From CBDBJK01 sp965206395 (GTDB lineage: Bacteria; Chloroflexota; Dehalococcoidia; Lucifugimonadales; CATOSD01): a stretch of 64,000 bases of DNA. The stretch is taken from positions 62,001 to 126,000 of the forward strand of contig CBDBJK010000030.1 of the NCBI GenBank assembly GCA_965206395.1, in the 5' to 3' direction. The translations under genes and the position numbers were made by a program. The notes beneath the pieces are model-generated. The model was not told the DNA's origin, made no database searches, and saw only the letters and a list, made by a program, of their open reading frames with translations. Shown here piece by piece: positions 55,267 to 64,000 of the stretch (position 1 is its first letter; each line of letters opens with the position of its first letter).

Positions 55267-56130
55267 ATGACAGACGACCTGATCGGCATCGTGGAATCGA
55301 ACGAAGCGCAGCGACTGGCTACCGGCATGGTGTTCACCGAAGGCCCGTTGTGGCACCCGGACGGCTACCTGATGTTCGTGGACATCAGGCGCAGCCTTAT
55401 ATTCAAGATGACCCCGGGCGGTGAGCCGGAGGTCGTGCGGGAGAACAGCGGAGGCTCCAACGGCCTTACTTTTGACCTTCAGGGTCGGCTTATCATGTGC
55501 GAGGGAGACGGGCGCCGTGTCACGCGGATGGAGGCTGACGGCACGGTTACGCCGCTCGTCGAGCGATGGGAGGGCAAACGCTTGAATCGCCCCAACGACG
55601 TTGTGGGCCGCAGCGACGGCAGCCTCTACTTCACCGACCCCGGTATGCGAATTGATGCCGCCGAGCGAGAGCTTGACTTTGCCGGAATTTATCGCATTGC
55701 GCCCGATGGAACGTCGGCTCCGGTCATCACCGAGTTCGAGTATCCCAACGGCCTCGCGTTCTCGCCGGATGAAAGCATCCTTTACATAGCCAACACGCGC
55801 CACTCGACGCATATCGAGGCTTACGATGTCATGCCGGACGGCTCAGTTAGCAATCGACGTGTGTTCGCCGATATGTCGTCGAACGAGACTGACGGCGTGC
55901 CAGATGGCATGAAGGTGGATGTGGAGGGCAGAGTTTACTGTACTGGTGGAGGCGGCTGTTGGGTCTTCGACTCATCGGGCAAGCACCTGGGCATAATCCG
56001 TCTGCCCGAGATTCCCGCCAACTGCGCCTGGGGTGGGCCAGACAACCGAACGATGTTCTTCACTGCTCGCACATCGGTCTACAGTATGAGGATGACGACG
56101 CCAGGGACAAAGGTGTCCCTAGCAAGCTGA
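55267..56130 (+). CDS. SMP-30/gluconolactonase-family protein
   Basis: A 287-residue six-bladed propeller hydrolase. The N-terminal metal Glu is in MVFTEGPLWHPDGYLMFVD. The substrate-binding Asn and Asp are in RLNRPNDVVGRSDGSLYFTDP, later EYPNGLAFSPDESILYIANT and PDGMKVDVEGRVYC supply the other ligands. Such enzymes open lactones. AGGAGG precedes the ATG. With the propeller gene upstream it forms a two-gene operon, perhaps for sugar-acid or lactone breakdown. Confidence 0.92.
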   Translation: MTDDLIGIVESNEAQRLATGMVFTEGPLWHPDGYLMFVDIRRSLIFKMTPGGEPEVVRENSGGSNGLTFDLQGRLIMCEGDGRRVTRMEADGTVTPLVERWEGKRLNRPNDVVGRSDGSLYFTDPGMRIDAAERELDFAGIYRIAPDGTSAPVITEFEYPNGLAFSPDESILYIANTRHSTHIEAYDVMPDGSVSNRRVFADMSSNETDGVPDGMKVDVEGRVYCTGGGGCWVFDSSGKHLGIIRLPEIPANCAWGGPDNRTMFFTARTSVYSMRMTTPGTKVSLAS

Positions 56131-56147
56131 CAGCCATCGATGTATGG

Positions 56148-57191
56148 CTAGGCTGTTTTCTTCCGTAATGGCGCGCTGAACTTGTGCAGGGAGCTTAGAA
56201 TTTCCCACTGCGAGCGAAACGCGCCTACCTCGTAGTATGAGATCGAATGCTCATTGCAGAAGGTCTTAATGATTATCTGCGCCTCTTTCAGCTTGTTTCG
56301 AGGTATGGTCGGGAACAAATGATGCTCTATCTGATAGTTGAGGCCGCCGTACATGAAATCGGTTACTGGATGGGCCTTCATGTTACGAGCAGTGATAACC
56401 TGCCGTCTGAGGAAATCAAGCCCGCTGTCCTTTGTCACAAGGGGCATACCTTTGTGGTTGGGCGCGAATATCGAACCCATGTACAGCCCGAAAACCATCT
56501 GATGAACCATGAAGAACATAAAGGCGTGCCAGGCGCTGAGGAAGTAGAACAGCATCCCGAAGTACAGGAGGAAGTGGAGAGCCATTAGCACTGGCTCCGC
56601 AACGGGAAACCTGATTTTCCGCGTGATCATATACTGCACTCCGATAACCCTCATGCCGATGCCTTCGCCGAGAAGTATTGGCATAAAGTAGAAAGCCTGG
56701 TATCGAATAAGAAACCTCTTAATCCGCCCTTTCAGGTTTCGCGCCTGTTCTTCGGAAAAGACCATGATGGGAATGTCGATGTGAGGATCAAGCTCAAGGT
56801 CGTTTGGGTTGTTATGATGCTCGTTGTGCTGATTGACCCACCAGCTCCGGCTTACACCGAGCAGTAAATTGACAGTGAGGCCGACGATGTCGTTTTTCCG
56901 GGTAGAGAAGAATATCTGGCGATGGCCCGCGTCGTGGCCCATGAAGCCCATTTGAGTGAAGATAAAGCCCATGAACACGGCATTCAGCAGTTGCAGCCAG
57001 AGGGTGTCTATGAATGCGACGAGGGCTATACTCAAACCCAGCATAGACAGAGTCAGGGTGATTTTGAATGTGTAGTATAAGGGCTGCTTTTTCATCAGTC
57101 CTTGCTGTTTGATTAGCCTCTTCAGCTCTGCATACTCGCTTCCTGGTGGAAGTTGGTCGACAGCTTTGAAATCTTTTATTACAGTCGTCAT
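56148..57191 (-). CDS. Membrane fatty-acid desaturase
   Basis: Acyl-lipid or acyl-CoA desaturase of 347 residues with at least four membrane segments. The three histidine boxes are all present: GHDAGHRQ, NQHNEHHNN and YQIEHHLFP, the last with the Gln seen in front-end (delta-5/6-like) desaturases. There is no cytochrome b5 domain, so electrons must come from a ferredoxin or other donor. The start at 57191 begins MTTVIKDFKAVDQL; the frame is open to 57245. It likely adjusts membrane fluidity. Confidence 0.93.
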   Translation of the reverse strand: MTTVIKDFKAVDQLPPGSEYAELKRLIKQQGLMKKQPLYYTFKITLTLSMLGLSIALVAFIDTLWLQLLNAVFMGFIFTQMGFMGHDAGHRQIFFSTRKNDIVGLTVNLLLGVSRSWWVNQHNEHHNNPNDLELDPHIDIPIMVFSEEQARNLKGRIKRFLIRYQAFYFMPILLGEGIGMRVIGVQYMITRKIRFPVAEPVLMALHFLLYFGMLFYFLSAWHAFMFFMVHQMVFGLYMGSIFAPNHKGMPLVTKDSGLDFLRRQVITARNMKAHPVTDFMYGGLNYQIEHHLFPTIPRNKLKEAQIIIKTFCNEHSISYYEVGAFRSQWEILSSLHKFSAPLRKKTA

Positions 57192-57484
57192 GCGATTGTG
57201 CCAAACAAAAAAACACCTCCGAATGGGAGGCCGAATTCCGCACAAACATTACGAGCAGGGATTGGCATTAAGTTTACCTCTGAATCGTTGATGTGGATTG
57301 CCAGCCGTCTTTCCACGAAAGGACAGACGACATGAAGAACTGGCGCAGGGTGGCTTACGTCCGTATCTTCATACAGACAATTAGATTATAGCGGGCCTGA
57401 TTCGATTCTCAAGGCCCTGCTATTCTGGAACGCACACATGGAGCAAAACCCATCCCCATGCGTGGTCGCTTAGTAGTTTGGGCA

Positions 57485-57518
57485 GACATCTCCAAGAAGC
57501 ACGCCTCTTGGAGATGTC
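57485..57518. terminator. Perfect 13-bp inverted repeat downstream of the sigma factor gene
   Basis: GACATCTCCAAGA, an 8-base loop, then TCTTGGAGATGTC, lying 37 bp after the sigma-factor stop on the minus strand. No T run follows on either strand, so it may be a Rho-assisted or RNA-stabilising hairpin instead of a classic terminator. Confidence 0.5.
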
Positions 57519-57554
57519 ACATACCCGATAAAAAATCCGTTTAAGGCTTTTGTC

Positions 57555-59048
57555 TTATTCTTCCAGAAAGTCGCGCAGCTTCTTGGAGCGGCTGGGATGG
57601 CGCAACTTTCTGAGTGCCTTTGCTTCTATTTGCCGAATGCGCTCGCGGGTGACACCGAACTCCTGGCCTACCTCCTCCAGGGTACGACTTCGCCCGTCTT
57701 CGAGGCCAAAGCGTAGCTGCAAAACCCTCGCCTCGCGCTCGTTGAGAGTATAGAGAACGTCGTCTATTTGCTCCTTGAGTAGCTGGTTAGAGGCAGCTTC
57801 AGGAGGAGCCAGCGCAGTTCTGTCTTCGAGCAGGTCTCCCAGATGGCTGTCTCCCTCTTCACCAACCGGGGTTTCCAGGGATACAGGGAACTGGGCGATT
57901 TTAAGAATCTCCTGCACCTTGTCTTGAGAAGTCTCCATGCCAACGCCGATTTCCTCGCTGGTAGGCTCGCGCCCATACTCGCGCACCAACCGTCGGCTCA
58001 CCCTTAGAAGCTTGTTGATGTTCTCCATCATATGGACTGGAATTCGGATGGTGCGAGCCTGGTCTGCGATGGCTCTGGTTATGGCCTGGCGAATCCACCA
58101 GTGAGCGTAGGTACTAAACTTGTAGCCTCTGCGGTAGTCGAATTTCTCGACTGCACGAATGAGTCCGATATTGCCTTCCTGGATAAGGTCCAGAAGGGAC
58201 ATCCCTGTGCCAATGTATCTTTTGGCAACGCTCACTACCAGACGAAGATTGGCTTCCGCCAGACGCCGCTGAGCGCGCTCGCCATCATTCAGAACGCGGT
58301 TCAGGTAGATACGAAGGACAGGTTCGTAGGGTTCCATTTCCTCGCAGAACGTGGAACGCTTCGTCTCGGCCTTCAACTCACCAAGGGTTAGCGAGTCATC
58401 AAAAACCGCGATGGCCTCTTTAGCAAGCAGGCGGCTGTTGAGCGATAGCAATTGAATTTCAGGTTTCACCTGCTCCGGCTCTACGTTGAGGACATCTGAA
58501 GCGAAGTTCAGCATTTCCTCCGTCAGCTCTCCATCAAGGGCGCCGCGCATACTTGAGTCGGAGATAACCGTGGAAAGAGTTGCCTTGCCATCTAATCCCA
58601 CATACCTGCCGATAACATCTACAAGAGGTTCGGCATCGCAGACACGATTTAGGAGCGTGACCATGCACATCTGGGCTTCCGCGGGCCTGCCGTCTAATGC
58701 GGAAAGCTCGGCTTCCAACGCCTTGATGTGCTTGCCCTCCTCTATCCGACAAGCCAGTGTGCGCTCGTCAGCAGCTTTCAGTAGACCAACCCTGCCGATC
58801 TCCTGCAGATAGATACGCATAGGGTCGTCTATCAACTCTGCGGGGTTTATGTCTGGCACAGATTTGCGGTTAAGGCCCCCCTCCTCATCTTCGTCATCCT
58901 CTTGCTGAACTTCACGTCCTACCATAGAAGGGAGACCATCGCCCCTAGAAGCGCCCTCCTTTTCTGGGTAACGCTGCCCATATGGCGTGCGATCCGTTGC
59001 GCTCCAAGGCGAGTAGTCTGCATTTTCGCTTTCCACTTGTCTATTCAT
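57555..59048 (-). CDS. rpoD: RNA polymerase sigma factor, sigma-70 family (RpoD/SigA)
   Basis: Primary-type sigma factor of 497 residues. Region 1.2 is DDPMRIYLQEIGRVGLL. Region 2 is RRLAEANLRLVVSVAKRYIG with EKFDYRRGYKFSTYAHWWIRQAI (2.3-2.4, split). Region 3 is IRIPVHMMENINKL. Region 4 ends in TLEEVGQEFGVTRERIRQIE. The acidic N-terminal region is short, as in Gram-positive SigA. The ATG at 59048 has TGGAGA upstream; a GTG at 59060 is four codons longer. It directs most transcription in the cell. Confidence 0.94.
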   Translation of the reverse strand: MNRQVESENADYSPWSATDRTPYGQRYPEKEGASRGDGLPSMVGREVQQEDDEDEEGGLNRKSVPDINPAELIDDPMRIYLQEIGRVGLLKAADERTLACRIEEGKHIKALEAELSALDGRPAEAQMCMVTLLNRVCDAEPLVDVIGRYVGLDGKATLSTVISDSSMRGALDGELTEEMLNFASDVLNVEPEQVKPEIQLLSLNSRLLAKEAIAVFDDSLTLGELKAETKRSTFCEEMEPYEPVLRIYLNRVLNDGERAQRRLAEANLRLVVSVAKRYIGTGMSLLDLIQEGNIGLIRAVEKFDYRRGYKFSTYAHWWIRQAITRAIADQARTIRIPVHMMENINKLLRVSRRLVREYGREPTSEEIGVGMETSQDKVQEILKIAQFPVSLETPVGEEGDSHLGDLLEDRTALAPPEAASNQLLKEQIDDVLYTLNEREARVLQLRFGLEDGRSRTLEEVGQEFGVTRERIRQIEAKALRKLRHPSRSKKLRDFLEE

Positions 59049-59548
59049 AACGATCTCCACCCCACCAAACGTGAAACCAGTGCCTGTCCACCTCTAACAT
59101 GGAAGTCATTGGACAGTCATCATAATCTCAGCTAGAACATTTTCTTTAGTTTGAGACAACGGAACGATACTGGCTAGGCTAATAGTAACCAAAATCTTAG
59201 AATTAAACAGGCTTTTTGGCCTATATTCTAATGAAACTATGAGAGTGGATATGAACAGTATCTCGCAAAGTTGCCACCTGCTGTAGGTTGCATGATTAAC
59301 TATGGCATCAAGCGAAATCGAGTCCGGTCTACACCCTGATTCATCCGAAGAAGGTATCACACGTCAGACACCTTCGCATTGTGCTGCACGAAGTAAATGA
59401 GCGATCAGTTAAAGCACTGCTATACCGCATGAAAGCGGGTCAGGCACTAGCCCCAAGCCCTCAACAGCAAGCGGGCGAGGGCGATTTCGCAAAGCCTCTA
59501 TCCCGATTATTACGGCTTTCTAACTGACAGGACTCTCGAAGGGGCGTC
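59049..59548. other. Intergenic region between sigma factor and infA
   Basis: About 500 bp with only short open frames and no family motif or RNA gene seen. It should contain the sigma-factor promoter. No strong hairpin was found. Confidence 0.4.
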
Positions 59549-59767
59549 CTATTTGAAGCGATATGTGATTCTGCCTCGAGAAAGATCATATGGTGAAAGC
59601 TCCACCAGAACGCGGTCACCTGGCAAGATGCGTATGAAGAAACGACGCATTCTGCCTGACGCATACGCCAGAACCCTGTGTTCATTCGCCAACTCGACCC
59701 TGAAGTTCGCGTTCGGCAATGCTTCCGTTACCGTACCTTCTACCTCGATTGCTTCTTTTTTCGCCAT
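59549..59767 (-). CDS. infA: Translation initiation factor IF-1
   Basis: A 72-residue OB-fold protein that binds the 30S A site during initiation. The text VEGTVTEALPNANFRVEL, VLAYASGRMRRFFIRILPGDRVLVELSPYD (split at ASGRMRR, about 37-43) and SRGRITYRFK is classic IF-1. It starts MAKKEAIE. Ribosomal-protein operon neighbours are absent, so it stands alone here. Confidence 0.96.
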   Translation of the reverse strand: MAKKEAIEVEGTVTEALPNANFRVELANEHRVLAYASGRMRRFFIRILPGDRVLVELSPYDLSRGRITYRFK

Positions 59768-60000
59768 TGGACTCCTTTAGCCTCGGACTCTTCGCTTTAT
59801 ACCAATAGGCACATTACCTGCCTTCGTTCAGATGGTCAACAGTCATGCGCAAATCAACCTGGATGCAACGATCTACTTCCAGTAAAACATTACGACTGTT
59901 GGTACGCACATACAGAATTACCCAAGCAAGTATAACACCGTCTGAAAGCTCAGGGTAGGGGGAATTGGTCGAAAGCGATAATCGTCATGCCTTAGATATG

Positions 60001-60031
60001 AAAAGCCCGTCCTTCCGCGGAAGGACGGGCT
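60001..60031 (-). terminator. Rho-independent terminator of the zinc-ribbon gene
   Basis: A perfect 14-bp palindromic stem with arms AGCCCGTCCTTCCG and CGGAAGGACGGGCT, followed on the minus strand by TTTT. It lies 88 bp after the minus-strand gene stop. Its central 17 nt also occurs upstream of etfB at 17354-17370. Confidence 0.8.
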
Positions 60032-60118
60032 AAATGCGCGTTATAGAATAATAGACAAATTCTGATTTGCCTGAAATCCAACCCGTGTTTGGGTTAGCGG
60101 TGTGCTATGCGAAGAAAA

Positions 60119-60448
60119 CTATCGGAATGAGTCGCTCCTTTGACTGTCGCGGTTCTGCCTGTAGCAGTCGTTGCAGTAAACAGGGTGGTCACCCCTGGGT
60201 CGGAAGGGTACCTCGGCATCCGCGCCGCACTGAGCGCATACAATCGCATGCATTTCGCGGGGCATTCCGCTGCCAAAGCCACCGCCGCCGCCGCCGCCAC
60301 GTTCTGCGCGCCGCGCCTGCCTGCAAGAGGGGCATCGCTTCGGCTCGTTGGTGTAGCCTTTTTCCGAGTGATATTGCTGGTCGTCCGCGCTAAAGACGAA
60401 AGGGCTTCCGCACTCTACGCAAGCCAGGCTTCTATCTTCATAAACCAT
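60119..60448 (-). CDS. Zinc-ribbon protein (two CxxC pairs each half)
   Basis: A 109-residue protein with two zinc-ribbon units. The first is ACVECGSPFVF with RCPSCRQARR; the second is IVCAQCGADAEVPF with VYCNDCYRQNR. A glycine-rich linker (RGGGGGGGFGSG) separates them. This is the CxxC-x17-CxxC type of probable zinc-binding protein. Its role is unknown; nucleic-acid binding is likely from the basic tail. A terminator follows. Confidence 0.88.
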   Translation of the reverse strand: MVYEDRSLACVECGSPFVFSADDQQYHSEKGYTNEPKRCPSCRQARRAERGGGGGGGFGSGMPREMHAIVCAQCGADAEVPFRPRGDHPVYCNDCYRQNRDSQRSDSFR

Positions 60449-60800
60449 TAGTGATCTCCTTATGATTGGTTTGTGCTAGGCGACATCTGATCACCAAGGC
60501 CCACGAGAGTGGCATATTTCCATGGGAACAGCTATACGACCGCCGAGGCCATTCTAGCATACCAAAATATGGTGCGCAACAAAGGATCACCTTCAGAGAG
60601 ATTCGTAAACCAGGCGTTAATCTGCATCTCTCAAGCCCTGTTCCACGCGCTCGTCTTCGTGTGGGCCGGGGACTGCGTGGCTTTCCCACGTGAAGTATTC
60701 AGGCAACGGCAATGGCTTGACGTAAACGAAAATGACCGCCTGCTCATATCCTTTGGAAGGAGAGCAGACGGCCAACGATTGCGGACGAGTAAGCTAGGCC
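60449..60800. other. No gene seen
   Basis: About 350 bp between the zinc-ribbon gene start and the 3' end of the split secreted-protein gene. Open frames on both strands lack ribosome binding sites and known motifs. Confidence 0.4.
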
Positions 60801-61324
60801 TTATGGCCCAGGAATAATTGTAAACTGCTCATAGTCGACCACAGTTGTGCCATCGCTGTGTTGGACAATCGCCACTGCGATTGCCTCTCCTGCAGGACCA
60901 GGAACCCCACCACCTGGGCCGGGGAACGTGAAGAGTGTAACTCCATTACCGCAGGCGAAAGGATTTGTAGAACCAAATGCAATCCAATTATTGACTGGTA
61001 TGCTCCACCAACCGTAGTGTCCAGTACAAGTCCCAGGTCTGGTCTTCATATGCATTGTGTAATTGGTTTCGAACAAGTAGCCAATCCACGCCTCGCCCCA
61101 GGGGAATGCAAAGCTCACATTGTTAATATCTGCGCCCGGCACGCAGTTAAAGCATGGAGTTCCTGCCCTGTCAGGAGTCATCACAAGGCCCTGTACGTTG
61201 AAGCCGCTCCAGGCAGAGCAGCAAGCACTTGGATCCGAGGAGCCTTCCGCCCTCTGAGCGCTTGCTGCTGGCGGGACGCTTGCCGCACTTGTGACAGTGT
61301 TATTTGCAGATCTGAATAATCTAG

Positions 61325-62526
61325 GGATACTCTGAACAAGTCTGGGCATAGTAGCATAGAGAATAGCACTGTGTTCGGGGAGATAATTGATGGACCAGCC
61401 AACATTTGCGGACTTGGAATACGAGAGCAAGAAGCGCAAGACCCGCCGGGAGATATTCCTGGAGCGCATGGATGCTCTGATCCCGTGGGAACAGATGGAA
61501 GAGCGCATCCGTCCGTTCTATCCCAAGGCGGGCCGAGGCCGTCGACCATATGAGTTGTCGGCGATGGTGCGGATACACTGCGTGCAGTTGTTCTACAACT
61601 TGAGCGATCCTGGTATGGAGGACATGCTCTACGAGGTCGAGTCGGTGAGACGGTTCGTAGGGTTGAAGCTGTCGGGCCCGCTGCCGGACGAGACGACGAT
61701 TCTGAACTTCCGCCATCTGCTGGAAGAGCATGAGTTGGGGCAGAGTCTGTTCGAGGAGATAAACCGTCATCTGGAGTCCCAGGGACTGCGGCTTCGGGAG
61801 GGGACGATCGTGGACGCGAGCATCATAGAGGCGCCGTCATCGACGAAGAATCGTGCGGGTGAGCGAGACCCTGAGATGCACCAGACGAAGAAGGGGAACG
61901 AGTGGCGCTTCGGGATGAAAGTACACGTAGGCGCTGACGCTGAGACGGGAGTGGTACACAGCATGACTACGACGCCAGCTAACGTGCATGATGTGACAGA
62001 AGCGCACCGATTGCTGCACGGTGGAGAGAAACGAGTGTGGGGGGATGCGGGGTATCAGGGAGTGGACAAGCGGTTGGAGAATCGAGAGTTGGATGTGGAG
62101 TGGCGAGTGGCGATGAGGCCCGGCCGGCGACGGCACCTGGAGCCTGGCAGCCACGAGGCGTTGGCGGAGAAGCGCAAAGCGTCGGTCAGAGCGAAAGTGG
62201 AGCATCCGTTCCTGTACGTGAAGCGGCGCTTTGGCTACGCCAAGGTGCGCTACCGAGGGTTGGCTAAGAACGCGCAACGGCTGGCATTGCTACTGGGGCT
62301 GGCCAACTTGATGACGGCAGAGCGCCGTCTGGCGGCATGAGAGGGGCGCAGTGAGCAAATCACGGCCGGGGAGCCGCGATGGCTCCGAAAAGCCGCTTCG
62401 AGGCCACAACAGACACGGTCTGAACGCCTCAACCACGACCTGGAACGTCACAAAGATGCCTGAACATCTCCAAAGAACGGAACCACTCTGCCCATCCACG
62501 CTTGCGCCGAGTTGTTCAGAGGTTCC
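61325..62526 (+). mobile_element. IS5-family (IS5 group) insertion sequence
   Basis: A 1202-bp element. Ends are GGATACTCTGAACAAGTC at left and, read inward from the right, GGAACCTCTGAACAACTC (15 of 18 alike). The target duplication CTAG lies at 61321-61324 and 62527-62530, fitting the YTAR target of IS5. It interrupts the secreted-protein gene. Confidence 0.9.
61390..62340 (+). CDS. IS5-group transposase
   Basis: A 316-residue DDE transposase. The N-terminal DUF772 region has RRPYELSAMVRIHCVQLFYNL. The DDE residues are in GTIVDASIIEAPSS (Asp), RVWGDAGYQGVDKR (Asp) and AKVEHPFLYVKRRFGYAKVR (Glu). GGGGAG lies upstream of the ATG. No frameshift is seen, so the element is probably active. Confidence 0.93.
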   Translation: MDQPTFADLEYESKKRKTRREIFLERMDALIPWEQMEERIRPFYPKAGRGRRPYELSAMVRIHCVQLFYNLSDPGMEDMLYEVESVRRFVGLKLSGPLPDETTILNFRHLLEEHELGQSLFEEINRHLESQGLRLREGTIVDASIIEAPSSTKNRAGERDPEMHQTKKGNEWRFGMKVHVGADAETGVVHSMTTTPANVHDVTEAHRLLHGGEKRVWGDAGYQGVDKRLENRELDVEWRVAMRPGRRRHLEPGSHEALAEKRKASVRAKVEHPFLYVKRRFGYAKVRYRGLAKNAQRLALLLGLANLMTAERRLAA

Positions 62527-62932
62527 CTAGGATACTCTGCGGCGAAGGCAGCCGCTTTCTTGGCCTTTTCCACCACCATCGCTATCGTCGCGGCATTACT
62601 GGCTGTAGCTGCCTCTGGCGAATCAGGCCCCGCGATTACCGTTTCCAGGCGCGGCAACGCTAATACCGCGATTGCCATCACAACGATAGCCGTCAATGCG
62701 CTTATCAAAAATGTTCTTCGCATATGTCCCCTCCTTATTATAGAAGCTACTCAATGGGATTCCTCACTCCGGTCAGGTAATCATACTTCATATGTCAAGT
62801 TTGTCAACTGATTGAAGCGAACGACAAACCCTCTCCTAAAGCGGCAATGTGATCAACCGAAAGCAACCGAACTTGCGTATTTTAACGAGTTATGTTAACA
62901 TAACAACCTCAGATTCGTTGTTTGGCGACTAA

Positions 62933-63812
62933 GAGCGTCTAACAAAACCTAATAAAAGGGGTTAGAATCTGGACATTCTCTGGAGGAGGATGACCTAATG
63001 TCTAAGCCCCTTGTAAGCGATGAATTCTGGGAACTGGTGCAACCCTTACTGCCGCCACAACCACCGAAGCCGAAAGGAGGAAGGCCCAGGATACCTGACA
63101 GACAGGTCCTAAGTGGGATACTGTTCGTGCTAAAGACAGGCATTGGCTGGGAAGACCTACCCAAGGAGATGGACTGTGGCAGTGGGATGACCTGCTGGAG
63201 GCGCCTCAGAGATTGGCACCAGTCGGGAGTCTGGGAGCGCATCCACTTGGTATGCCTTGAGCGCCTGCAAGCAGCTGAGCGCATAGACTGGACTCGCGCA
63301 GTGCTGGACAGTGCTTCAGTGCGAGCAGTTTTTGGGGGCAGAAAACAGGCCCCAACCCCACGGACAAGGCGAAGGCGGGTAGCAAGCATCATATCATAAC
63401 CGATGCCCAGGGCATTCCACTGGCGGTCAGGTTGACTGGCGCGAACGCTCACGATGTCACCCAAGCCCTTGAGTTGGTGGATGCCATACCTGCTGTCAAG
63501 GGCAAGCGAGGCAGGCCTCGCAAGCGTCCTCTTCAGGCGCAGGGAGACAGAGGGTATGACTCTGAGCCTGTTCGCAAGGAGTTGAAGAAGCGACATATCT
63601 GGCCGCTGCTGGCCAAGCGAGGTGAGCCGCATGGCAGCGGGTTGGGTGTGCATAGATGGGTGGTTGAGAGAAGCCTGAGTTGGCTTCATCAGTTCCGACG
63701 CTTACGGGTTCGATATGAGCGCAGGGCAGACATACATGAGGCTTTCTTGGCCATAGGTTGTGCCATCATCTGCTCTCGCTTTCTGTTCCAATAATGGTTT
63801 TGTTAGACGCTC
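62933..63812 (+). mobile_element. IS5-family (IS1031-like) insertion sequence, copy 2
   Basis: An 880-bp element with the same 17-bp inverted repeats as the copy in hicB and a TAA target duplication (62930-62932 and 63813-63815). It lies 33 bp upstream of an asparagine-synthetase-like start codon, so it may have replaced or altered that promoter. Confidence 0.93.
62998..63794 (+). CDS. IS1031-like transposase with frameshift, copy 2
   Basis: Same two-frame DDE transposase as at 51864. Frame 1 (62998-63399) ends after the first Asp region, and the -1 shift on AAAA near 63342 gives KTGPNPTDKAKAG and the rest. The predicted protein is identical to copy 1 in both frames, consistent with very recent transposition. 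Confidence 0.85.
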
Positions 63813-63845
63813 TAATTAATATATCTTAGGTAGCATGACTCTGAT

Positions 63846-64000
63846 ATGAGCGGAATCGCTGGATTATATAACTTTGACGGCGGGTCGGCGCAGCGCCAGG
63901 ACCTGGGACGCATGACGCAAGTCCTGGCCCACCGAGGCCCGGATGAGAGTGCCGTTTGGACTGATGGATGCGTGGGACTAGGGCATTGCATGATGCGCAC
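63846..64000 (+). CDS. Asparagine-synthetase-like protein, 5' part only
   Basis: The first 51 codons of a glutamine-amidotransferase class II / asparagine synthase-type protein: MSGIAGLYNFDG, MTQVLAHRGPDESAVW, VGLGHCMMRT. The gene runs off the window. The usual nucleophile Cys after Met is Ser here (MSG instead of MCG), so it may not use glutamine as nitrogen donor or may have another role, as in some surface-sugar or peptide-modifying homologues. The ribosome binding site is weak and the IS ends 33 bp upstream. Confidence 0.8.
   Translation, partial: MSGIAGLYNFDGGSAQRQDLGRMTQVLAHRGPDESAVWTDGCVGLGHCMMR

Larger units (their letters stand above)
60801..62723 (-). pseudogene. Secreted hypothetical protein, split by an IS5-type element
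   Basis: The N-terminal part (62723-62527) starts MRRTFLISALTAIVVMAIAV, a signal or anchor, and runs to AAFAAEYP. The C-terminal part (61320-60801) has RLFRSANNTVTSAASVPPAAS, then a Cys- and Gly-rich domain (CFNCVPGAD, GPGGGVPGPAGEAI). If the IS and one CTAG are removed, the codons join exactly as TAT CCT AGA TTA, giving one 238-residue protein. I do not recognise the family. The open frame that begins at 61508 inside the IS is an artefact. Confidence 0.75.

Noticed and set aside
60801..61508. 235-residue protein starting inside the IS5-type element
   Set aside because: Its first ~60 codons are antisense IS sequence; the real gene start is at 62723 on the other side of the element.

Overview
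The window is a bacterial chromosome segment of moderate GC. It carries core genes (rho, a sigma-70 factor, infA, moaA, rdgB, fructose-1,6-bisphosphatase with class I aldolase, tRNA-Trp) among many catabolic oxidoreductases. These include two LLM/F420-type flavin oxidoreductases, a deazaflavin-type nitroreductase, a nitronate monooxygenase, a fused CaiB-type CoA-transferase, a GctAB-type CoA-transferase, a CoxL-type molybdoenzyme, an amidase, amidohydrolases and beta-propeller lyases. This mix, with Thr/Pro-rich lipoprotein linkers and TPR-tailed O-antigen ligases, suggests Chloroflexota, most likely Dehalococcoidia or the SAR202 group. That assignment is an inference from gene content; no rRNA is present.

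Layout. 0.5-5 kb: rho, then an O-antigen ligase gene split by an IS427-like element. 5-11 kb: three tandem Uma2 genes, then fbp-fba-rdgB and moaA. 10.7-14.2 kb (minus): a GrdB-like gene with an in-frame UGA and a SECIS-like hairpin (probable selenoprotein), an alpha/beta hydrolase and an epoxide hydrolase. 14.4-22.3 kb (plus): LLM oxidoreductase, nitronate monooxygenase, then an etfBA-PHP-CaiB run that looks like one operon. 22.4-25.5 kb: a P-loop kinase, a TGS-domain GTPase, several gene fragments and tRNA-Trp. 25.6-33 kb: lipoprotein protease, CoA-transferase pair, glycosyltransferase remnant, cupin and a two-component system. 33-41 kb: an IS3 element, a truncated FAD oxidoreductase, F420/LLM-type enzymes, an NHL protein, an amidohydrolase and an amidase with one stop codon.

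41.2-46.8 kb is the clearest accessory island. A NACHT-type STAND NTPase and a WD40 repeat protein are divergent from a three-gene run: a MazF/PemK-like protein, a helical unknown and an XRE regulator. A second IS427-like copy bounds it. 47.3-51.2 kb: MoxR ATPase, CoxL-type subunit and a small membrane protein. 51.2-53.1 kb: a hicA-hicB-Cas2/VapD-like cassette behind a perfect 16-bp inverted repeat, with an IS1031-like element inside hicB. 53.1-60.5 kb: LDH2-type dehydrogenase, propeller lyases, fatty-acid desaturase, sigma factor, infA and a zinc-ribbon protein. 60.8-64 kb: a secreted-protein gene split by an IS5-type element, a second IS1031-like copy, and the start of an asparagine-synthetase-like gene.

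The main theme is recent transposition. Three open reading frames are split by IS elements with clear target duplications, and each regains one continuous frame if the element and one duplicated target are removed. Several other genes are frameshifted, nonsense-mutated or reduced to fragments. The most notable possible new biology is the UxxC selenoprotein candidate, the split NACHT/WD40 plus MazF-like island, and the HicAB cassette carrying a Cas2/VapD-like third gene.
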